Shown in pieces: positions 60,728-64,000 of a stretch of 64,000 nucleotides of DNA. Made by a program: the position numbers and the translations under genes. This DNA is from Hyphomonas jannaschiana VP2 (GTDB lineage Bacteria; Pseudomonadota; Alphaproteobacteria; Caulobacterales; Hyphomonadaceae). The notes under the pieces are model-generated. The model saw only the letters and a program-made list of their open reading frames with translations. It had not been told where the DNA came from and searched no databases. Position 1 is the stretch's first letter. Every line of letters starts with the position of its first letter. The DNA lies in NCBI RefSeq assembly GCF_000685215.1, contig NZ_ARYJ01000013.1, positions 1 to 64,000 of the forward strand. The letters run 5' to 3'.

Positions 60728-61477
60728 TTAGCCTTCCAGCTCTTTCTTGATGGCGTTCCGGACGCCCTGCTCGTCTGCGCCTTCGATGGCCGTGTCACCG
60801 ATATAGAAGCCCGGCGTGCCGCTGAGGTTCAGGGCGTGGCCAAGACGCTGCATGTCGTCCAGCTGCTTTTTGAGTGCGACCGACTTCATGTCCGCCCGCA
60901 TCTTGCGGACGTCGACACCGACCTCTTCGGCCAGTTCGTCGATCTTCTTTTCGGTCAGTTCGTCGTTTGACTTCAGGTTCATCAGCGCGACGTGCATGTC
61001 GTAATACTTGTCCTGCTTGCCGGCTGCGAGGGCCGCCAGCGCCGCTGTTTCGCTGATGCCACCAAAGATCGGGTATTCCTTGAAGACGACGCGGACCTTG
61101 TTGTCATACTTCTCCGGCAGTTCCTGCACGAAAGGCATGGACCGCTTGCAGTAGCCGCAGCGGTAATCGAAGAATTCAACCACAGTCACCGGCGCATCTG
61201 CCGGACCGATAAAGTGGTCCGTATCGAGACTGTAAAGCTGATCCTTGTTCTGGCTGATCGCCTCCTGCGCCGCTTTTGCGGCATTGGCGCGATCGCGGGC
61301 ATTGAGGGCGATGATCGCTTCCTCGATCACTTCGGGATGCGTCACGATGTATTCGTGAATAATCGTCTCAAGCTCGGCGCGTTCCATGGTGACCGGGGCC
61401 TTGTTGCCTTCGGCGCAGGCTGGGGTCATGGCAACCATGGCGACAGTGGCGGTCGCAAGCAGGGGGCGGATCATCAT
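60728..61477 (-). CDS. DsbA family thiol oxidoreductase, periplasmic
   Basis: A 249-aa secreted thioredoxin-fold protein with active site CGYCKRS (in FFDYRCGYCKRSMPFV) and cis-Pro motif GTPGFYIGD. It has a Sec signal with a possible lipoprotein-like Cys (TPACAEG), and a helical N-terminal extension of about 70 residues, as in Com1-like or DsbA/DsbG-like alphaproteobacterial proteins. GGAAAGG precedes the start. Likely it oxidises or isomerises periplasmic cysteines. It converges on apaG with 3 nt between stops. Confidence 0.92.
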   Translation of the reverse strand: MMIRPLLATATVAMVAMTPACAEGNKAPVTMERAELETIIHEYIVTHPEVIEEAIIALNARDRANAAKAAQEAISQNKDQLYSLDTDHFIGPADAPVTVVEFFDYRCGYCKRSMPFVQELPEKYDNKVRVVFKEYPIFGGISETAALAALAAGKQDKYYDMHVALMNLKSNDELTEKKIDELAEEVGVDVRKMRADMKSVALKKQLDDMQRLGHALNLSGTPGFYIGDTAIEGADEQGVRNAIKKELEG

Positions 61478-61576
61478 CTATACCTTTCCAGGCCCGTTCC
61501 GGGCTGTTTCGTTTCGGCGTGACTATACTGGCGCGGGCATGCCCGTCCATTGGACCTAACAGAAAGTTGAAGGGAT

Positions 61577-62980
61577 TCAGTGCTCACCGACTGTAATTGA
61601 GAACTGATTGACGCCGCGCCGGGAAACGCGCTCGTAAAAGTCGCGATTGTCCGGATTGCTGGGGTCCGTGATCAGCAGGATGTCGTCGGCCCGGCGATAG
61701 TCGACCGTATTGCGCTCCAGCTGCTCGCGGGCACGGTGGGCGAATATGTTGGCGCGCTGCAGGTCGCCCACAGCATAGGCCGACTCCGCTGTGGCCAGCT
61801 GGGCCTCTGCCCGGCGGCCCTGTTTCTCCAGCGTAATGGCCAGCTGCTGCCAGGCGAACGCATTGTTCGGTTCGGCAATCAAGGCATCGCGCAAGGCCGT
61901 CTCTGCCTGCTCGATGTCGCCCGGCTCGGCCCGCGCATTCAGGGAGCGTGCATAGTTGATCAGCAGGAGCGGCTGCCCCGGCTTCAGCTCAAGTGACTTG
62001 CGGTGCGGCTCCACCGACTCCGCGGCCCGGCCGCCTTCGAACAGGATCTGTCCTTTCAGCTCCCAGAAATACGGATTGTCCGGCTCATCCACCAGCAGCG
62101 AATTGATGTCGTCGAGCGCGACCTGCATGTCGGAGGCCTGCATGGCTGCGATGGACCGGGCGTAACGGGCCGGCTCGCTCTGGTCGGTATCGGGATACTC
62201 CCGGCGCACCTTGCCGGGCGTGTCCAGGAAGCCGATCAGCTTGGCGCGCATCATTTCGTACTGGTGTTGCTCCCGGTCCGTAGGCGGAACGTCCCGCGTG
62301 GGAGACTCGTCCGCCAGCATCCGCACATTCCGGATCCGGTCAGAGGCCAGCGGGTGGGAGCGGAAATACGGGTAGCGCCGCGCCTGCGAAATCACTTCCT
62401 GCGCGCGGAACTTCTCGAAGAACTCCACGATGCCTTCCGGCGATTCGCCAAGCTCGGTGAGGTACGACACCGCCGCCGTATCGGCCATCGCCTCTTCGGA
62501 GCGGGTGTGAACATAGAAATTGAGCGCGGCGAATTGCTGAGAAGACCCGATCAGCGCCGCACCGGCCCCGCCTTCCCCGGCCGCGATCGCCAGGATGCCG
62601 AGGCCGATGGAGATCAGCGCCGGGCGGGACGCAACGCCGGCCGCCCGGCTGCGTGTGACCGTGTGGCCGCAGGCGATGTGGCAGGTCTCGTGCGCCAGCA
62701 CGCCCTTGATCTGTCCCGGCGAGTCCGCCGCGATGATCAGGCCGGTGTGGATGTGGATGTTCTGGCCGTTGGCGACAAAGGCGTTCAGCGACGGATCATT
62801 GATGATGTAGAGCCCCACATCACTCGGTTTCAGCCCCGCCACATCAAGGATCGGATCGGTCCACTCGCGGAGCGTTTCCTCGATCTCTGCATCCCGGATC
62901 AGGCCCTGTGCAGACGCTGAAGCCGCGACAACCACGGAGGCTGCTGCCATTGCGATATATCGCAGAAAGTTACGGGCCAT
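61577..62980 (-). CDS. M48 family metalloprotease with TPR repeats (BepA-like)
   Basis: A 467-aa exported metallopeptidase: signal peptide ending ASASA, zinc site HETCH (VLAHETCHIACGHTV) with the third ligand Glu in EEAMAD (SEEAMADTAAV), followed by about four TPR-like helix pairs (about 280-440). BepA-type proteases watch over outer-membrane protein assembly in the periplasm. Full length for the family. GGAGACAGGA lies upstream of the ATG. Confidence 0.93.
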   Translation of the reverse strand: MARNFLRYIAMAAASVVVAASASAQGLIRDAEIEETLREWTDPILDVAGLKPSDVGLYIINDPSLNAFVANGQNIHIHTGLIIAADSPGQIKGVLAHETCHIACGHTVTRSRAAGVASRPALISIGLGILAIAAGEGGAGAALIGSSQQFAALNFYVHTRSEEAMADTAAVSYLTELGESPEGIVEFFEKFRAQEVISQARRYPYFRSHPLASDRIRNVRMLADESPTRDVPPTDREQHQYEMMRAKLIGFLDTPGKVRREYPDTDQSEPARYARSIAAMQASDMQVALDDINSLLVDEPDNPYFWELKGQILFEGGRAAESVEPHRKSLELKPGQPLLLINYARSLNARAEPGDIEQAETALRDALIAEPNNAFAWQQLAITLEKQGRRAEAQLATAESAYAVGDLQRANIFAHRAREQLERNTVDYRRADDILLITDPSNPDNRDFYERVSRRGVNQFSITVGEH

Positions 62981-63077
62981 GCGGGTCCTGTCTCCGTTTT
63001 CCGCCTGTTCCCCTGAATCTACGGGCCTCAGCCCGCAATTGCGAGGGGGAAGCTACAGAATAACAAAAATGTCAGGC

Positions 63078-64000
63078 TCAAGCTGAGGGGAAGATGAACG
63101 AAAGCGCCGGATCGAGGCGGATTCCCGTCTCTTCGCCGGCTTTCGGGGCCTGGTGACGCGGCACCAGCGCCACAAGACGTTGCCCGCCCGCCTCCAGAAC
63201 CAGGCGCGTCATCGCCCCGGTGACCTGGCTCGCCAGAACCTTTGCACGCACTTTGGACTCCGGATCGAGGCAGATTCCTTCCGGGCGTACGACCAGTTCC
63301 ATTCCCTCTGCCATCTCCGCCAGACCTGCTGGCACGCCAGCCGCGGCCATCCGGTTCACAGGGCCGAGTGACGCCGCCACATCGGCGCTGACCGGGTTCA
63401 TGTACACTTCGGCCGCCGGGCCTTCCTGCCGGATCCTGCCGCCACGCATGATCGCGACATGATCTGCCGCTTCCAGCGCTTCCATCGGATCGTGCGTCAC
63501 CAGCAGTGCGGGAATATCAGCCGCGCGCACAGCCTCCAGCGCCTCATCGCGCACACTGGCGCGCAAGGCCGGGTCGAGGCCGGAGAACGGTTCGTCCATG
63601 AGGATCGCCGCGGGCTTCGGCGCCAGCGCACGCGCGATGGCGACGCGCTGCTGCTCCCCGCCCGACAATTCATGCGGATAGGCATCGGCCCTTTGTGTCA
63701 GGCCAAGGCGGCCAAGCCAGGCGAGCGCTTCGGCCTGCGCCGCTTCCTTGCCGAGCGGTTTCAGGCCGAACTGAACGTTCTGCAGCGCGGTCAGATGTGG
63801 AAACAGCGCAAAGTCCTGAAAGATCAGGCCGATCCGGCGCTTGTCCGGGGCAAGTGTGGTTTTCGTCGACGACAGCACCCGGCCGCCCAGACGGATCTCG
63901 CCATCATCCACCGGCTCCAGCCCCGCGAAGAGGCGCAGCAGTGTCGACTTGCCCGCGCCCGATCCGCCAAGCAGCGCGGTAATCGCGCCGGGCTTCAGGT
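63078..64000 (-). CDS. ABC transporter ATP-binding protein, partial (cut by the window end)
   Basis: At least 307 codons are visible; the N-terminus is outside the window. The frame reads through to 64000 with Walker A GGSGAGKST (about 63946-63972), then the Q-loop region FQDFALFPHLTALQNVQFGL, signature LSGGEQQRVAIARAL, Walker B AILMDEPFSGLDP, H-loop VTHDP and a C-terminal TOBE-like domain. The pattern matches ferric-iron, sulfate, molybdate or thiamine-type importers (FbpC/CysA/PotA group). The first few residues after the Walker A in this frame begin at GTG 63911, which is not the true start. Confidence 0.88.
   Translation of the reverse strand, partial: LKPGAITALLGGSGAGKSTLLRLFAGLEPVDDGEIRLGGRVLSSTKTTLAPDKRRIGLIFQDFALFPHLTALQNVQFGLKPLGKEAAQAEALAWLGRLGLTQRADAYPHELSGGEQQRVAIARALAPKPAAILMDEPFSGLDPALRASVRDEALEAVRAADIPALLVTHDPMEALEAADHVAIMRGGRIRQEGPAAEVYMNPVSADVAASLGPVNRMAAAGVPAGLAEMAEGMELVVRPEGICLDPESKVRAKVLASQVTGAMTRLVLEAGGQRLVALVPRHQAPKAGEETGIRLDPALSFIFPSA

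Overview
The window is a high-GC chromosomal segment from an alphaproteobacterium. The gene families (MucR-type zinc-finger regulator, DUF1491, DUF2336, PAS_5, a stand-alone DnaA-like domain next to a DUF6456-like protein, YraN beside RsmI, a bimodular Dcd) and possible CtrA half-sites point to the Hyphomonadaceae/Caulobacterales side of the class. That placement is inference; no rRNA or other marker is present. Genes are dense on both strands. I see no tRNA, rRNA, CRISPR array, transposase or integrase.

Layout. 0.1-4 kb: alpha/beta hydrolase lipoprotein, then a TonB-dependent receptor with a glycerophosphodiesterase lipoprotein. 4.1-7.7 kb: XRE regulator, SpoIIAA-like protein, and an accessory stretch in which an ankyrin-repeat lipoprotein is bracketed by a 24-bp direct repeat, followed by a small anchored protein adjoining dnaJ. 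7.7-11.6 kb: dnaJ, LpoA-like activator, rsmI and yraN. 11.8-17.3 kb: diguanylate cyclase, acyl-CoA dehydrogenase, two tandem TetR paralogues and a Baeyer-Villiger-type flavoprotein, probably a small catabolic locus. 17.6-31.7 kb: housekeeping and envelope genes (class A PBP, rsmC-like, rsuA-like, TauD-type dioxygenase, Uup-type ABC-F, prfC, sensor histidine kinase, SufE) and several small conserved unknowns. 31.8-32.8 kb: PAS_5 protein and MucR.

33-41 kb is a ten-gene, tightly overlapping Mrp-type cation/proton antiporter operon with an unusual content: three NuoL/M/N-type membrane subunits, a separate MrpA C-terminal-type (MbhD/E-like) subunit, a His-rich insertion in the MrpC subunit and an unassigned small membrane protein. 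41-55.6 kb holds DUF2336, DoxX-like, MFS transporter, alr-mlaE-mlaF, a large membrane protein, kptA, radA-cvpA-purF, SDR, GNAT, and a WYL regulator divergent from a GST-like protein across a 24-bp perfect palindrome.

55.6-58.0 kb is a clear compositional islet (one sampled line is 50% GC, against 70% in a sampled line of neighbouring core sequence) carrying two unrecognised lipoprotein-like genes; it is the best candidate here for something undescribed. 58-64 kb returns to core genes: dcd, metZ, apaG, a DsbA-family protein, an M48/TPR protease and a partial ABC ATPase cut by the window end.
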